DNA from: Mycobacterium sp. D16R12
GTDB lineage: Bacteria > Actinomycetota > Actinomycetes > Mycobacteriales > Mycobacteriaceae
Direction of reading: 5' to 3'
Length of the DNA: 64,000 bases
NCBI RefSeq assembly: GCF_002013465.1
Contig: NZ_MAFC01000017.1
Span: forward strand, 1-64,000
Below are positions 1-9,671 of this stretch, piece by piece (position 1 is the first letter of the stretch; each line of letters starts with the position of its first letter). The notes beneath the pieces are model-generated. The model was not told the origin of the DNA, did not search any database, and was given only the letters and a program-made list of their open reading frames with translations. The translations under genes and the position numbers were made by a program.

Positions 1-407
1 GTGACGATGCCCTCTCCGGGGCGGCTCCTGGACTCGCGCTTGTCGATCACCTCGGACTCCGCGTAGAGCGTGTCGCCGTGGAAGAGCGGTTTGGGAAAGG
101 CGATATCGGAGAATCCCAGATTCCCGACGATGGTGCCCTGAGTCAGTTGCGCGACCGATAGCCCGACCAACGTCGACAGCGTGAACATCGAGTTCACCAG
201 GCGCTGATTGAACGGTGGTAGCGCCTCGGAGAACGCCGCATCGAGGTGAAGGGCCTGGGTGTTCATGGTCAACGTCGTGAACAGAACATTGTCGGCCTCG
301 GTGATCGTGCGACCCGGCCGGTGCATGTACAGCACATCGGTCTCGAACTCGTCGAACCACAGACCGCGCTGCTCGACGATCCGTTTGACGCTCACAACCA
401 CCTCCAT
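1..407 (-). CDS. MaoC-family (R)-hydratase/dehydratase, 3' part outside window
   Basis: Reading on the minus strand from an ATG at 407 gives an open frame of 135 codons that leaves the window at position 1, so the C-terminus is missing. The protein contains [20 protein letters not shown] followed by a hot-dog region ([18 protein letters not shown]) and [17 protein letters not shown], which is the usual arrangement in MaoC-type enoyl-CoA or mesaconyl/methylmalyl-CoA hydratases. These act on acyl-CoA thioesters in the cytosol; M. tuberculosis Rv2499c is a recalled relative. It diverges from the IclR gene across a 130-bp gap, so it may be that regulator's target. A GTG two codons downstream is an alternative start. 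The family is fairly certain; the substrate is not. Confidence 0.75.
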   Translation of the reverse strand, partial: MEVVVSVKRIVEQRGLWFDEFETDVLYMHRPGRTITEADNVLFTTLTMNTQALHLDAAFSEALPPFNQRLVNSMFTLSTLVGLSVAQLTQGTIVGNLGFSDIAFPKPLFHGDTLYAESEVIDKRESRSRPGEGIV

Positions 408-517
408 GACAGGCCGGGCGTCCACTTGCCAGCGCACCGACACCATGGAGGAAAACCGTGCCGGGCGGCAAGGACGGCGCATAAAGCTCCCATCGGATGA
501 ACACCACAAGGCACAAA

Positions 518-534
518 CGTCCATTGAGTGGACG
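518..534. promoter_or_regulatory. Candidate IclR operator
   Basis: The sequence CGTCCATTGAGTGGACG is a perfect inverted repeat, with arms CGTCCA and TGGACG around TTGAG. It lies 3 bp before the IclR-family start codon and in the intergenic region shared with the divergent MaoC gene. IclR proteins commonly bind such short palindromes and repress themselves. Binding is inferred from position and symmetry only. Confidence 0.45.
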
Positions 535-537
535 CGT

Positions 538-1308
538 ATGGTGAGCGGGGTGACCGAGGCCCCCAGCGTGGTACGCCGCACCGCGGCGCTCCTGCGCGCG
601 GTCTCGTCCGACACCGGAACCGGCGTCAGCACCACCGAACTCGCGCGCCGCACCGACATCCCACGGGCCACCGCGCACCGCCTGCTGGAATCGCTTGCCA
701 CCGAAGGGTTGGTGGAACGAGACACCCGCTCCGGTCAGTGGTTCCTGGGCCCAGAGATCTACGTGCTCGGCGCCACGTCCGCTCCCCGGTACAACATCAC
801 CGAGAAGGCGACCGCCGATGTGGCGGCGCTGGCACGGGAAACCGGGGAGAGTGCGTTCTTCTCACTGCGCCGCGGTGATCACACCGTCGTACTCCTGAGC
901 GAGGACGGCGACTTTCCGATCCGGTCGCACGTGCTGTACGAGGGCGCTCGTTTCCCGCTCGGCATCGTCTCGTCCGGCATGGTCGTGCTGGCCTACCTTC
1001 CCGACGAGACGATTCATGCCTATCTGAACAGCGCCGACCTAGAGTCGGAGTGGGGCAAGGGGTTTCGCACGGACGCGGTCTGGGACCGCATCGACGCCAC
1101 CCGCAAGACCGGCTGGGCTCTCAATCCCGGCCAGCTCGTCGAGGGGTCCTGGGGCATGGCCGCCGCGGTGTTCGATACCAACCACAACCCCATCGGTGCG
1201 CTCACGTTGACGGGTATCGAGTCCCGGTTCAATGCCGAACGCCAGCCGGTTCTCGGACAATTGCTCCTGCGGCACGCGCATCGGCTCAGCCGCACCATGC
1301 GCCGCTAG
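538..1308 (+). CDS. IclR-family transcriptional regulator
   Basis: A 256-residue regulator starting at ATG 538 (GTG 541 is possible). The open frame extends further upstream to 259, but that part runs antisense to the MaoC gene and is not convincing. An N-terminal winged helix covers roughly residues 8-70 ([20 protein letters not shown] is the recognition region). It is followed by the IclR effector domain containing [14 protein letters not shown] and ending in LTGIESRF. The length is normal for the family. The gene diverges from the MaoC hydratase and has a palindrome just before its start, so autoregulation and control of the hydratase are likely. Its stop overlaps by 4 bp the stop of the convergent lysG. 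The effector cannot be read from the sequence. Confidence 0.85.
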   Translation: MVSGVTEAPSVVRRTAALLRAVSSDTGTGVSTTELARRTDIPRATAHRLLESLATEGLVERDTRSGQWFLGPEIYVLGATSAPRYNITEKATADVAALARETGESAFFSLRRGDHTVVLLSEDGDFPIRSHVLYEGARFPLGIVSSGMVVLAYLPDETIHAYLNSADLESEWGKGFRTDAVWDRIDATRKTGWALNPGQLVEGSWGMAAAVFDTNHNPIGALTLTGIESRFNAERQPVLGQLLLRHAHRLSRTMRR

Positions 1309-2180
1309 CTTGCGCGCCGCAGCACCGAAGCCGCCTCACGCACCGCCGAGGTGATCGCGTGCAGTGTCGAGGACTCGAATTTCCAGTGCTGCCAATACAG
1401 CGGAACATCGAGATGCAGCCCCGGCGCCAGGTCGACGAGGCCGTCGCGATCCAACTGCTCGGGCATCATTCCCCAGCCCAGCCCCACCCGCAGCGCCTCG
1501 GTGTTTCCGCCGGTCGTGGGCACATAGTGTTCCGGCACGGCGACATCCCGGCGAAAGAGCTTGCGCAAGAACTGATCTTGGAGGGCATCGCGCCTGTCCC
1601 ACCGCATCATCGGTGCCCGCCGGACGGCGTCGATCCCCGAGTCGAGCAACCCGCCAGGAAGGTAGCGCGCGACGTATTCCGGTGATGCCATGCCGAAGTA
1701 CCGCATGGAACCCAGCGGTTCGGAACGGCATCCGGCGATGGGCTTCGGTTCAGTAGTCACCGCCGCCATCACCACGCCCGCGCGCAGCAGTTCCGCGGAG
1801 TGATCCTGATCCTCGATGCGGATATCGACCAGCACACCGTCGGGAATCCGCGCCAACACCGATCCCATCCAGGTTCCGAACGAGTCGGCGTTCACCGCGA
1901 TCGCTACCCGTATCGGGGCGCCGTCGGCCCCCATCTCGCGCAGCGCCTCACGCTCCAGGGTGCCGACCTGGGCCGCCAACCTCATCAGCGAGGTACCCGC
2001 ATCGGTTGCCACACAGGGTTTTTCCCGGCGAACCAGCACCTGACCCACCGATTGTTCCAGGGCCTTGACGCGTTGACTCACCGCCGAGGGGGTGATGACA
2101 AGCCGCCGGGCGGCAGCATCGAAGCTGCCCTCCTCGATGACGGCGGCAAAGGCGACCAGCTGCTGCGAGTCCAGACTCAC
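1305..2180 (-). CDS. lysG: LysR-family regulator of the ArgP/LysG type
   Basis: A 291-residue LysR regulator. The N-terminal helix-turn-helix shows the ArgP/LysG pattern (LDSQQLVAFAAVIEEGSFDA, then TPSAVSQRVKALE, residues 3-45). The periplasmic-binding-like domain includes IRVAIAVNADSFGTWM, the ArgP-type ligand-pocket start. It is divergent from the LysE exporter across 71 bp, the classical lysG-lysE arrangement in Corynebacterium and mycobacteria, where LysG senses lysine or arginine and switches on export. The start is the ATG at 2180. The 3' end overlaps the convergent IclR gene by 4 bp. Identification rests on the family pattern plus context; the exact effector amino acid is inferred. Confidence 0.88.
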   Translation of the reverse strand: MSLDSQQLVAFAAVIEEGSFDAAARRLVITPSAVSQRVKALEQSVGQVLVRREKPCVATDAGTSLMRLAAQVGTLEREALREMGADGAPIRVAIAVNADSFGTWMGSVLARIPDGVLVDIRIEDQDHSAELLRAGVVMAAVTTEPKPIAGCRSEPLGSMRYFGMASPEYVARYLPGGLLDSGIDAVRRAPMMRWDRRDALQDQFLRKLFRRDVAVPEHYVPTTGGNTEALRVGLGWGMMPEQLDRDGLVDLAPGLHLDVPLYWQHWKFESSTLHAITSAVREAASVLRRAS

Positions 2181-2186
2181 ATTAAC

Positions 2187-2209
2187 GATTCTAATGCATA
2201 GTAAGAATC
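2187..2209. promoter_or_regulatory. Candidate LysG operator in the lysG-lysE intergenic region
   Basis: GATTCT (2187-2192) and AGAATC (2204-2209) form an inverted repeat with an 11-bp spacer in an AT-rich patch. This fits the T-N11-A layout of LysR-type sites. It lies 7 bp upstream of lysG and 43 bp upstream of lysE. A TANNNT box (TAGCGT, 2239-2244) then sits 7 nt before the lysE GTG, so lysE is probably leaderless and LysG would bind just upstream of its -35 region. Confidence 0.5.
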
Positions 2210-2251
2210 ATTAGCTGGACTGCATACTGCCGTGACCCTAGCGTCGCTGTT

Positions 2252-2845
2252 GTGACCGTTGTCTTCCTCGGCTTTCTCACCGGAATGTCCCTCATCGCCG
2301 CCATCGGCGCCCAGAACGCCTTCGTGCTCAGGCAGGGGATCCGCAGTGAACACGTGCTGCCGGTGATCGCCGTGTGCATCACCGGCGACTTCCTCCTCAT
2401 CGCGGCAGGCATCGGCGGCCTCGGTGGCTTGATCGCCGCCACGCCGAGCCTGCTCACCGTGGCCAGGGTGGGCGGGGCCGCGTTTCTGATCGGCTACGGA
2501 CTGTTGGCCGCCCGCCGCGCCTTACGCCCCGGAACCCTGGTACCGGCCGAATCCAATCCGGCCCGACTCGGCGCGGTGCTGACGACCGCACTGGCCATCA
2601 CCTTCCTGAACCCGCATGTCTACCTCGACACCGTGGTACTGCTCGGCTCCCTGGCCAACGCGCACCAGGACGCGCGCTGGCTGTTTGGTGCGGGCGCTCT
2701 GACCGCGAGTGTCACCTGGTTTGTGGCGCTCGGTTTTGGCGCACGGCATCTCGCCGGATTGTTCCAGCGTCCGGGAACCTGGCGCGTGCTCGATGCCGGG
2801 ATCGCGGTGGTGATGATCGCGCTGGGCATCTCACTGGTCATCTGA
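2252..2845 (+). CDS. lysE: LysE-type amino-acid exporter
   Basis: A 197-residue inner-membrane protein with about five to six hydrophobic segments. It has the LysE/ArgO N-terminal signature [20 protein letters not shown] (about residues 9-28) and, later, [20 protein letters not shown], the conserved loop of lysine/arginine exporters. It would extrude basic amino acids or analogues. The start is GTG 2252, placed 7 nt after TAGCGT at 2239-2244, so the transcript may be leaderless. Its partner lysG is divergent. Length and motifs are normal for the family. Substrate choice between lysine and arginine cannot be decided from the sequence. Confidence 0.9.
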   Translation: MTVVFLGFLTGMSLIAAIGAQNAFVLRQGIRSEHVLPVIAVCITGDFLLIAAGIGGLGGLIAATPSLLTVARVGGAAFLIGYGLLAARRALRPGTLVPAESNPARLGAVLTTALAITFLNPHVYLDTVVLLGSLANAHQDARWLFGAGALTASVTWFVALGFGARHLAGLFQRPGTWRVLDAGIAVVMIALGISLVI

Positions 2846-2854
2846 TCACCCTTG

Positions 2855-2872
2855 CCGAACCATTTGGTTCGG
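2855..2872. promoter_or_regulatory. Candidate operator of the downstream TetR regulator
   Basis: CCGAACCATTTGGTTCGG has 8-bp inverted arms (CCGAACCA and TGGTTCGG) around TT. A second, degenerate copy (CCGAACCA followed by TTGG) lies at about 2887-2902, just before the DUF4334 ribosome binding site. Two sites in front of an operon whose last gene is a TetR regulator suggest autorepression. The TTAGCG at about 2875-2880 is a possible -10 region between them. Confidence 0.5.
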
Positions 2873-2911
2873 TGTTAGCGTCCTTCCCGAACCAACTGAC
2901 TTGGGAGAGAC

Positions 2912-3379
2912 ATGGACATCGACAAGGCCCGCACTCGTTTCGCCGAACTCCGCAGTCAGCGAGACGTCAGCCCCGCCGATCTCGACGAGATCTGGGCAGC
3001 ACTCGATACCGTCCGCCCCGAGGACATGCTGGGCAGCTGGAAGGGCGACGAGTTCCACACCGGGCACAAGATGAACGGTCAACTGGCTGCCGTCCGCTGG
3101 TACGGCAAGATCTTCACGTCCATCAACGATGTGGAACCCATCGTCTGTTACGACGATGACGGAAAGCTGTTTTCCAACAACGCGTTGAGCCTGGGCGGCG
3201 CGACCCTGTGGGATATCGAGTTCCGCGGCGAGGTCACCGGCACCATGGTTTACGACGGCCAGCCCACCTTCGATCACTTCAAGTGGGTCGACGAGAACAC
3301 GCTGATGGGCATCATGAACGGCAAGCGCCAGCGTGCCAGCGGCAGCTACCTCTACTTCCTGCTCGAACGCGATCAGTGA
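2912..3379 (+). CDS. DUF4334/GXWXG domain protein
   Basis: A 155-residue soluble protein. The centre has MLGSWKGDEFHTGHKMNG, the GXWXG motif, and the second half is the DUF4334 part (DDDGKLFSNNALSLGGATLW, ending in SGSYLYFLLERD). The family has no firmly established reaction; members occur beside dehydrogenases and TetR regulators, as here. A good ribosome site (GGGAGAGAC) precedes ATG 2912. The last four bases, GTGA, overlap the GTG start of the alcohol dehydrogenase, so the two are translationally coupled. It probably binds a small lipid-like or aldehyde intermediate, but this is a guess. Confidence 0.8.
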   Translation: MDIDKARTRFAELRSQRDVSPADLDEIWAALDTVRPEDMLGSWKGDEFHTGHKMNGQLAAVRWYGKIFTSINDVEPIVCYDDDGKLFSNNALSLGGATLWDIEFRGEVTGTMVYDGQPTFDHFKWVDENTLMGIMNGKRQRASGSYLYFLLERDQ

Positions 3380-4443
3380 GAGTCACCGCAGCACTGAGCC
3401 GCTCAGCAGAGTCTCCGTTCGCGCTGGAAGAGGTCGAACTCGACGGACCACGCCCCGATGAGGTGCTCGTCAAGATTCACGCCACCGGCCTGTGTCACAC
3501 CGATCTGACCTTCAAGGCACAGGTACCGATACCGGCGGTGCTGGGTCACGAGGGCGCGGGGGTCGTCCAGGCGGTGGGCGATGAGGTGACCCACATCCGA
3601 CCAGGCGACCACGTGGTCTTGAGCTACCGCAGCTGCGGTGAATGCCGGCAATGCGGTTCGGGTGAGCGGGCCTACTGCTCTCGTGGCGCCCGGCTGAACC
3701 TCTCCGGCACCCGGCTCGACGGCTCATCGACACTGTCCCAGAACGGGAACGGGCTGTTCGGCTCGTTCTTCGGGCAATCCAGCTTCGCGCAGTACGCACT
3801 GGCCGCCGCCGATAACACCGTCGTCGTCGATTCGTCGACCGATCTCGCTACCGCCGCACCACTCGGATGCGGTCTACAGACCGGCGCCGGCGCGGTGCTC
3901 AATGTACTGACACCCGAACCGGATTCCCGTCTTGCCATCTTCGGCGCCGGCAGTGTCGGCCTGGCAGCGGTGATGGCCGCCAAGGCCATCGGGGTGCAGA
4001 CGATCATCGCGGTGGACCCGGTGGCCTCGCGCCGCGACAAGGCCGTCGAGCTGGGTGCCACCCGCACCGTCGACCCGGCCGCCGAGGACGTGAGTTCCGT
4101 GGCACGCGGGACCACTCACGCGCTCGACACCACGGCGAACACCGATGTCATCGCCACGGCGGTCGGCCTGTTGCGGCAGCGGGGTGTACTGGTTCTGGTC
4201 GGGCTGGGGGCCTCACGCGGAACGATCGACCTGACCGATCTGATGTACGGGGGCAAGGTGATTCGCGGATGTATCGAGGGTGACGCGAACCCGCAGGAAT
4301 TCATTCCGGAACTGCTGCGCATGCACGCAGAGGGCCGCTTTCCTATTGAATCACTGATCAGTAGGTACCCGGCGCACGCTATCGATCAGGCGGTGGCGGA
4401 CGCGCGGTCCGGTGCCGCGATCAAACCGGTGCTGCTCTGGTGA
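3376..4443 (+). CDS. Zinc-dependent class III-type alcohol dehydrogenase
   Basis: A 355-residue medium-chain dehydrogenase. The catalytic-zinc region GLCHTDL and GHEGAGVV is at residues 37-60. The structural-zinc cysteines are C-x2-C-x2-C-x7-C (CGECRQCGSGERAYC) near 90-104. The Rossmann motif FGAGSVGLAAV is near residue 190. The length and the GCGLQTGAGAVLN element are those of aryl/allyl alcohol dehydrogenases. I place the start at GTG 3376, which overlaps the DUF4334 stop; upstream codons in this frame belong to that gene. Its own stop overlaps the TetR start by GTGA. The likely role is NAD-dependent oxidation of an alcohol that the TetR regulator senses. Confidence 0.88.
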   Translation: MRVTAALSRSAESPFALEEVELDGPRPDEVLVKIHATGLCHTDLTFKAQVPIPAVLGHEGAGVVQAVGDEVTHIRPGDHVVLSYRSCGECRQCGSGERAYCSRGARLNLSGTRLDGSSTLSQNGNGLFGSFFGQSSFAQYALAAADNTVVVDSSTDLATAAPLGCGLQTGAGAVLNVLTPEPDSRLAIFGAGSVGLAAVMAAKAIGVQTIIAVDPVASRRDKAVELGATRTVDPAAEDVSSVARGTTHALDTTANTDVIATAVGLLRQRGVLVLVGLGASRGTIDLTDLMYGGKVIRGCIEGDANPQEFIPELLRMHAEGRFPIESLISRYPAHAIDQAVADARSGAAIKPVLLW

Positions 4444-5030
4444 GTGCCATGCGCGCTGCGGGCCAGGCCACACACGATCGGATCATGGCTGCCGCCAAGG
4501 CCGAGTTCACCGAGTACGGATTCGCCGGCGCACGGCTGAACCGGATTGCCACCAACGCGAACGCGAGCAAGGAGCGGCTGTACAGCTACTTTGAGAGCAA
4601 GGAACAGCTGTTTGAAGCCGTTGTGGCGCAATGGATCGATGATGCGCCCTACAAGGTGCCATTCAGCGCCGGTGACGTGCCGGGGTACGTCGCGGGGCTG
4701 TTCGACAACATCGTCGCCGATCCGCAAGGCGCACGGTTACAGCGCTGGATCGAGCTGGAAGCCCCCGACGGGATGTTCGACAACCACGTGCTGCGCCGTA
4801 TCTTCCAAGCAAAGCTCGATGAGGTACGCCAGGGACAGCGGTCCGGGCTTATCGACCCGACGTGGGACCCCATGAGTCTGCTCACGATGCTGATCGATAT
4901 CGCCTACTCGATGGCCGCCAGTGGCTTCGGCATCGACCGTATTGTCGGTGAACCGCTCGATGGGCACCTGCTCGCCGATCGCCGCGCCGCGGCCGCTGAG
5001 GCAGCGCGGCGGCTGGTGGGCGGTCCGTAA
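4440..5030 (+). CDS. TetR-family transcriptional regulator
   Basis: A 196-residue protein. The helix-turn-helix occupies residues 15-60 (AKAEFTEYGFAGARLNRIAT, then SKERLYSYFESKEQLFEAVV), followed by an all-helical ligand domain of TetR_C type. The GTG start at 4440 overlaps the dehydrogenase stop; ATG 4449 is an alternative. It is the last gene of the DUF4334-ADH-TetR operon, and the 18-bp palindrome at 2855 is its probable operator. It most likely represses the operon until the dehydrogenase substrate is present. The ligand is unknown. Confidence 0.87.
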   Translation: MSAMRAAGQATHDRIMAAAKAEFTEYGFAGARLNRIATNANASKERLYSYFESKEQLFEAVVAQWIDDAPYKVPFSAGDVPGYVAGLFDNIVADPQGARLQRWIELEAPDGMFDNHVLRRIFQAKLDEVRQGQRSGLIDPTWDPMSLLTMLIDIAYSMAASGFGIDRIVGEPLDGHLLADRRAAAAEAARRLVGGP

Positions 5031-5075
5031 GACATCACCGCGACGTGCAAAGCCCCCTCACTTGCCCGCGGCAGC

Positions 5076-5081
5076 TACCCT
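5076..5081 (+). promoter_or_regulatory. -10 box of a leaderless promoter (siderophore-binding gene)
   Basis: TACCCT fits TANNNT and is followed by exactly 6 nt before GTG 5088. No ribosome binding site is visible between them, so transcription probably starts at the first codon. Confidence 0.5.
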
Positions 5082-5087
5082 CGATAC

Positions 5088-6080
5088 GTGCCGTCCGCGA
5101 TTCTGACCCGCCGCGGGCTTCTGGCTGCCGGTGCCGCCCTCGCCGCGGGCGCCGCGCTGGCCGCGTGCACCAAGGACTCCTCCCCTACCTCGGAGCAGAA
5201 CGGCACCGCCGTCATCAAGCACGCCTTCGGTACGACCGAGGTGAAGGCGCCGCCAAAGCGCATCGTCAGTGCCGGATACACCGAACACGACTACCTGTTG
5301 GCGCTGGGCATCATCCCCATCGCAGTCACCGAGTGGTACGGCGGCTTCCCGTTCGCCACCTGGCCGTGGGCCACCGACCGGCTCGGCGCCGCCACCCCCG
5401 AGGTCCTCACACTCACCGACGGACTGATGATCGACAAGATCGCCTCCCTCAAACCCGATCTCATCCTCGCGACCGACGCCGGGCTGGACCAGGACACCTA
5501 CAACAAGTTGTCCGGTATCGCACCGACGATCGCGCAGTCGGGCAAGTACGCATTCTTCGAACCGTGGAAGGACCAGGCCAAGGCCATCGGGCAGGCGGTG
5601 TTCAAGCCGTCGGAGATGGACGCGGTGGTTCAGGCCGTCGACAACAAGTTCGCTTCGGCCGCGTCCGCGCACGCCGGCTTCAAAGACAAGAAGGCCATCT
5701 ACCTGCAGGGCGAGCTGCTCGACGGACAGGCCGTCGCATACCGATCCGGACCGCGCACCGCATACCTCACCGCCCTCGGGCTGACCGTTCCCGCCGAGTT
5801 GGAGAGCTATGCCAAGGGCGACCAGCTGGCGTATCTTCCGGCCGACCAGCTCTCCAGCGTCCTCGGGCAGGCCGATGTGCTGGTGTGGGGTACCGAATCC
5901 GATGAGCAGAGCGCCGCGCTGCGGGCCGACCCGGTGATCACGAAGCTGGGCTCCTCACTGCTGAATCGCAGCATCTTCACCAGTAAGGAATTGGCCGGGG
6001 CCATCAACTTCAGCTCACCGCTGAGTCTGACGTACGTAGTGGACAATCTGGTTCCGCAGCTGGCCCGGATACTGGGCTGA
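5088..6080 (+). CDS. Iron-siderophore ABC transporter substrate-binding lipoprotein (Rv0265c/FecB2 type)
   Basis: A 330-residue precursor. The N-terminus is LTRRGLLAAGAALAAGAALA followed by a lipobox cysteine (LAAC, about residue 26). The twin arginines suggest Tat export before lipidation. The mature part is a class III periplasmic-binding fold typical of FecB/FhuD proteins: PKRIVSAGYTEHDYLLALGI, then KPDLILATDAGLDQDTYNKL, and a closing FSSPLSLTYVVDNLVPQLA. It should capture ferric siderophore or haem at the membrane. M. tuberculosis Rv0265c occupies the same place beside the PxpBC genes. The permease and ATPase are not in the window. The start is leaderless GTG 5088. Confidence 0.88.
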   Translation: MPSAILTRRGLLAAGAALAAGAALAACTKDSSPTSEQNGTAVIKHAFGTTEVKAPPKRIVSAGYTEHDYLLALGIIPIAVTEWYGGFPFATWPWATDRLGAATPEVLTLTDGLMIDKIASLKPDLILATDAGLDQDTYNKLSGIAPTIAQSGKYAFFEPWKDQAKAIGQAVFKPSEMDAVVQAVDNKFASAASAHAGFKDKKAIYLQGELLDGQAVAYRSGPRTAYLTALGLTVPAELESYAKGDQLAYLPADQLSSVLGQADVLVWGTESDEQSAALRADPVITKLGSSLLNRSIFTSKELAGAINFSSPLSLTYVVDNLVPQLARILG

Positions 6081-6160
6081 CGCCAGACCCGGGCACCCAC
6101 CCGGGAGCGCCTCGGGTTGGGTTCACAAATCCACCCGCAGCCGAGTGCATACACGCACCC

Positions 6161-6166
6161 TAGAAT
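6161..6166 (+). promoter_or_regulatory. -10 box of a leaderless promoter (queuosine-precursor transporter gene)
   Basis: TAGAAT lies 7 nt before ATG 6174 with no visible Shine-Dalgarno sequence in between. The rest of the 93-bp gap after the lipoprotein gene shows no hairpin I would call a preQ1 riboswitch. Confidence 0.5.
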
Positions 6167-6173
6167 TCGCTGA

Positions 6174-6887
6174 ATGGAGACAAGCGAGGTCGAGAAGAGC
6201 CCCCAGGATCAGGTGGTCTTCGCCCAGGTCGGTCGGAGTTACTATCCACTGCTGTCAGCCGTCTTCGTCGGCGTCGTACTGATCTCGAATGTGGCTGCCA
6301 CCAAGGCAATTGGCTTCGGGCCCGTCATCGGCGATTGGTCGTTGATCACCGACGGTGCATTCGTGCTGTTCCCGCTGAGCTACGTGATCGGCGATGTACT
6401 CAGTGAGGTCTACGGATATCGCGCCACCAACCGAGTCATCCTGCTGGGGTTCGCAATGGAGCTGTTGGCCTGCGTGGTGCTCTGGACCGCGATGGTGCTG
6501 CCTGCCGCCGACTTCTACCCCAACCAGGAGGCCTTCGCCACCATCGTCCGGAGCATCACCACACTGATGGTCGCCGGACTCGCGGGATACCTTGTTGGGC
6601 AAACACTTAACGCGCTCGTCGTGGTGCGGATGAAGAAGCGCTCGAAGGAACGCCACCTGTGGGCCCGACTGGTGGGCTCGACAGTCGTCGGCGAGTTCGC
6701 CGATTCGCTGGTGTTCTGCTCGATCGCGGCCACCGCACTGGGTATTCACACCTTCGGCCAGTTGGCGACGTATACGGCTTTGGGCTGGATCTTCAAGTCC
6801 GTAGTGGAGATCGTGATGCTGCCGATCACCTATCGGGTGATCGCCTACATCAAGAGGAACGAGCCGACTTATACACAGGCGGGATAA
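6174..6887 (+). CDS. Queuosine precursor transporter, YhhQ/DUF165 (VUT) family
   Basis: A 237-residue membrane protein with about six hydrophobic segments. It carries the family signature FPLSYVIGDVLSEVYGYRAT (about residues 63-82) and later VGEFADSLVFCSIAATALG, both typical of the YhhQ/QPTR family. In E. coli the family member YhhQ imports preQ0/preQ1 for queuosine-tRNA synthesis. A cytosolic tail follows the last helix. It stands between the siderophore lipoprotein and pxpB, separated from pxpB by 39 bp. Whether this organism makes queuosine cannot be judged here, because no tgt or queA gene is in view; the transported base is inferred from the family only. Confidence 0.85.
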   Translation: METSEVEKSPQDQVVFAQVGRSYYPLLSAVFVGVVLISNVAATKAIGFGPVIGDWSLITDGAFVLFPLSYVIGDVLSEVYGYRATNRVILLGFAMELLACVVLWTAMVLPAADFYPNQEAFATIVRSITTLMVAGLAGYLVGQTLNALVVVRMKKRSKERHLWARLVGSTVVGEFADSLVFCSIAATALGIHTFGQLATYTALGWIFKSVVEIVMLPITYRVIAYIKRNEPTYTQAG

Positions 6888-6914
6888 ATACTCCCCCAGG
6901 CGTGCCTGCGGGAG

Positions 6915-6920
6915 TACCGT
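6915..6920 (+). promoter_or_regulatory. -10 box of a leaderless promoter (pxpB)
   Basis: TACCGT is followed by 6 nt and ATG 6927. No ribosome site is visible, so the pxpB-pxpC-aac(2') transcript probably starts at the pxpB start codon. Confidence 0.45.
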
Positions 6921-6926
6921 CGAAAT

Positions 6927-7562
6927 ATGAGTACCGCAACGGATTTGAAGGTGCGGGATCACGGGGATCGGGCATTGTTGCTCGAGTGCACATCCGTGCA
7001 GGAAGTGCTGGCGTGGACGTCAGCGCTGAATGCCGACCCTATCGATGGCGTCACCGATATCGTTCCCGCGTCCTGCACCGTCCTGCTCAAGCTCCACAGC
7101 CCGGCCGACCAGGCCATCGTTCGACATCGGCTGACACAGCGCGCGGCACCGCCAGATACGACGCAGGACACCACATCACCATCGGTGATCATCCCGGTCC
7201 GGTACGACGGTCTCGACCTCGAAGAGGTTGCCGAGCACACCGGCCTGGGTGTGGATGGTGTCATCGCGGCACACACCGGAACGGTGTGGACTGTCGGATT
7301 CTGTGGATTTGCACCGGGATTCGCGTACCTGGTGGGAGGGGACTCGCGCCTGGCCATCCCCCGCCGCGCCGACCCGCGCACCAAGGTGCCCGCCGGTGCG
7401 GTCGCGCTCGCCGGCGAGTTCAGCGGGATCTACCCGCGTGAATCTCCCGGTGGCTGGCAGCTGATCGGCAGCACCGATGCCGTCATCTGGGACCTCGACC
7501 GCAACCCACCCGCGCTGCTCACGCCCGGTACACGCGTCCAGTTCCAGGAGGTGACGGCATGA
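6927..7562 (+). CDS. pxpB: 5-oxoprolinase subunit PxpB (KipI/allophanate hydrolase subunit 1 family)
   Basis: A 211-residue protein with the family hallmark [16 protein letters not shown] (about residues 128-143) and the preceding [20 protein letters not shown]. PxpB with PxpC and PxpA forms the ATP-dependent 5-oxoproline-cleaving enzyme in many bacteria; older annotations call it allophanate hydrolase subunit 1 or KipI. Here pxpC follows with a 4-bp overlap (ATGA), so the two are translationally coupled. Rv0264c is the recalled M. tuberculosis counterpart. No pxpA (LamB/YcsF family) gene is in the window, which leaves the complex incomplete locally. Confidence 0.88.
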   Translation: MSTATDLKVRDHGDRALLLECTSVQEVLAWTSALNADPIDGVTDIVPASCTVLLKLHSPADQAIVRHRLTQRAAPPDTTQDTTSPSVIIPVRYDGLDLEEVAEHTGLGVDGVIAAHTGTVWTVGFCGFAPGFAYLVGGDSRLAIPRRADPRTKVPAGAVALAGEFSGIYPRESPGGWQLIGSTDAVIWDLDRNPPALLTPGTRVQFQEVTA

Positions 7563-8434
7563 GACCCACTCTCGAAGTGATGCGCACCGGCCCGCTAGCG
7601 CTGGTCCAGGACCTCGGCCGGATCGGCAAGGCGGCCATGGGTGTCGGACGCTCGGGAGCGGCAGACCGCGGATCACATTCTCTGGCCAACCGACTAGTGG
7701 CCAATCCCGACAATCTGGCCACCATCGAGGTAACCCTGGGCGGTATGTCATTTCGGGTGTCCGGCGGCGACGCGGTGGTGGCCGTCACCGGCGCCGACAC
7801 CGACCCATCCATCAATGGGATTCCGTTTGGCACCAATAGCATTGCCCAGGTGCGGGACGGCGACGTGGTGTCACTCGGCGCACCACGCAGCGGGCTACGC
7901 AGCTATGTGGCGGTGCGCGGTGGGGTCAGTGTGGCACCGGTGATGGGCTCACGCAGCTTCGACATTCTGTCGGGCATCGGCCCCCAGCCGCTGCAGGCCG
8001 GGGACAGGCTGCCGGTCGGACCACGGTCCCCTTCCTTCCCGGAGGTCGAACTGGCGCCGGTGGCCCCCCTCTCCGATGACACCGTCGAGCTGAAGGTGGT
8101 ACCCGGTCCGCGCGACGACTGGTTCGTCGATCCCGACGCGCTGACACACAGAGGCTGGATCGTCTCGGACCGCAGTGACCGGGTGGGTACCCGACTCATC
8201 GGTAAACCGCTGGAGCTTCGCGACCCGGCTAGACAGCTGCCGAGCGAGGGCGTAGTCCGTGGTGCAATCCAGGTGCCACCTGACGGCCAGCCCGTTATCC
8301 TGGGCCCTGACCATCCGGTAACCGGAGGCTATCCGGTGATCGGGGTGATCACCGATCACGATGTCGATCTGGCTGCCCAGGTGCGGCCAGGACAAACCGT
8401 TCGGTTTCATTGGTCACGAGCGCGCATAAATTAG
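7559..8434 (+). CDS. pxpC: 5-oxoprolinase subunit PxpC (KipA/allophanate hydrolase subunit 2 family)
   Basis: A 291-residue biotin-dependent-carboxylase-like protein. It begins [20 protein letters not shown] and continues with [20 protein letters not shown], the standard N-terminal pattern of PxpC/KipA. The C-terminus has [16 protein letters not shown], also conserved. It is the partner of PxpB in ATP-dependent cleavage of 5-oxo-L-proline to glutamate. The ATG at 7559 overlaps the pxpB stop. The aac(2') gene begins 3 bp after its TAG. Rv0263c is the recalled equivalent, keeping the pair and the acetyltransferase together across mycobacteria. Confidence 0.88.
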   Translation: MRPTLEVMRTGPLALVQDLGRIGKAAMGVGRSGAADRGSHSLANRLVANPDNLATIEVTLGGMSFRVSGGDAVVAVTGADTDPSINGIPFGTNSIAQVRDGDVVSLGAPRSGLRSYVAVRGGVSVAPVMGSRSFDILSGIGPQPLQAGDRLPVGPRSPSFPEVELAPVAPLSDDTVELKVVPGPRDDWFVDPDALTHRGWIVSDRSDRVGTRLIGKPLELRDPARQLPSEGVVRGAIQVPPDGQPVILGPDHPVTGGYPVIGVITDHDVDLAAQVRPGQTVRFHWSRARIN

Positions 8435-9627
<1,193 letters not shown>

Positions 9628-9671
9628 AGCCAAGGTACCGACGCAATCTGAGAGAGTCTGAGAAAGTGGAT

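Noticed and set aside
16..500. Extension of the IclR gene upstream to 259
   Set aside because: The extra residues are antisense to the MaoC gene, lack family similarity, and the winged-helix start fits ATG 538.
6081..6173. preQ1 riboswitch upstream of the queuosine-precursor transporter
   Set aside because: The gap is short, no A-rich pseudoknot tail is present, and a leaderless promoter directly abuts the start codon.
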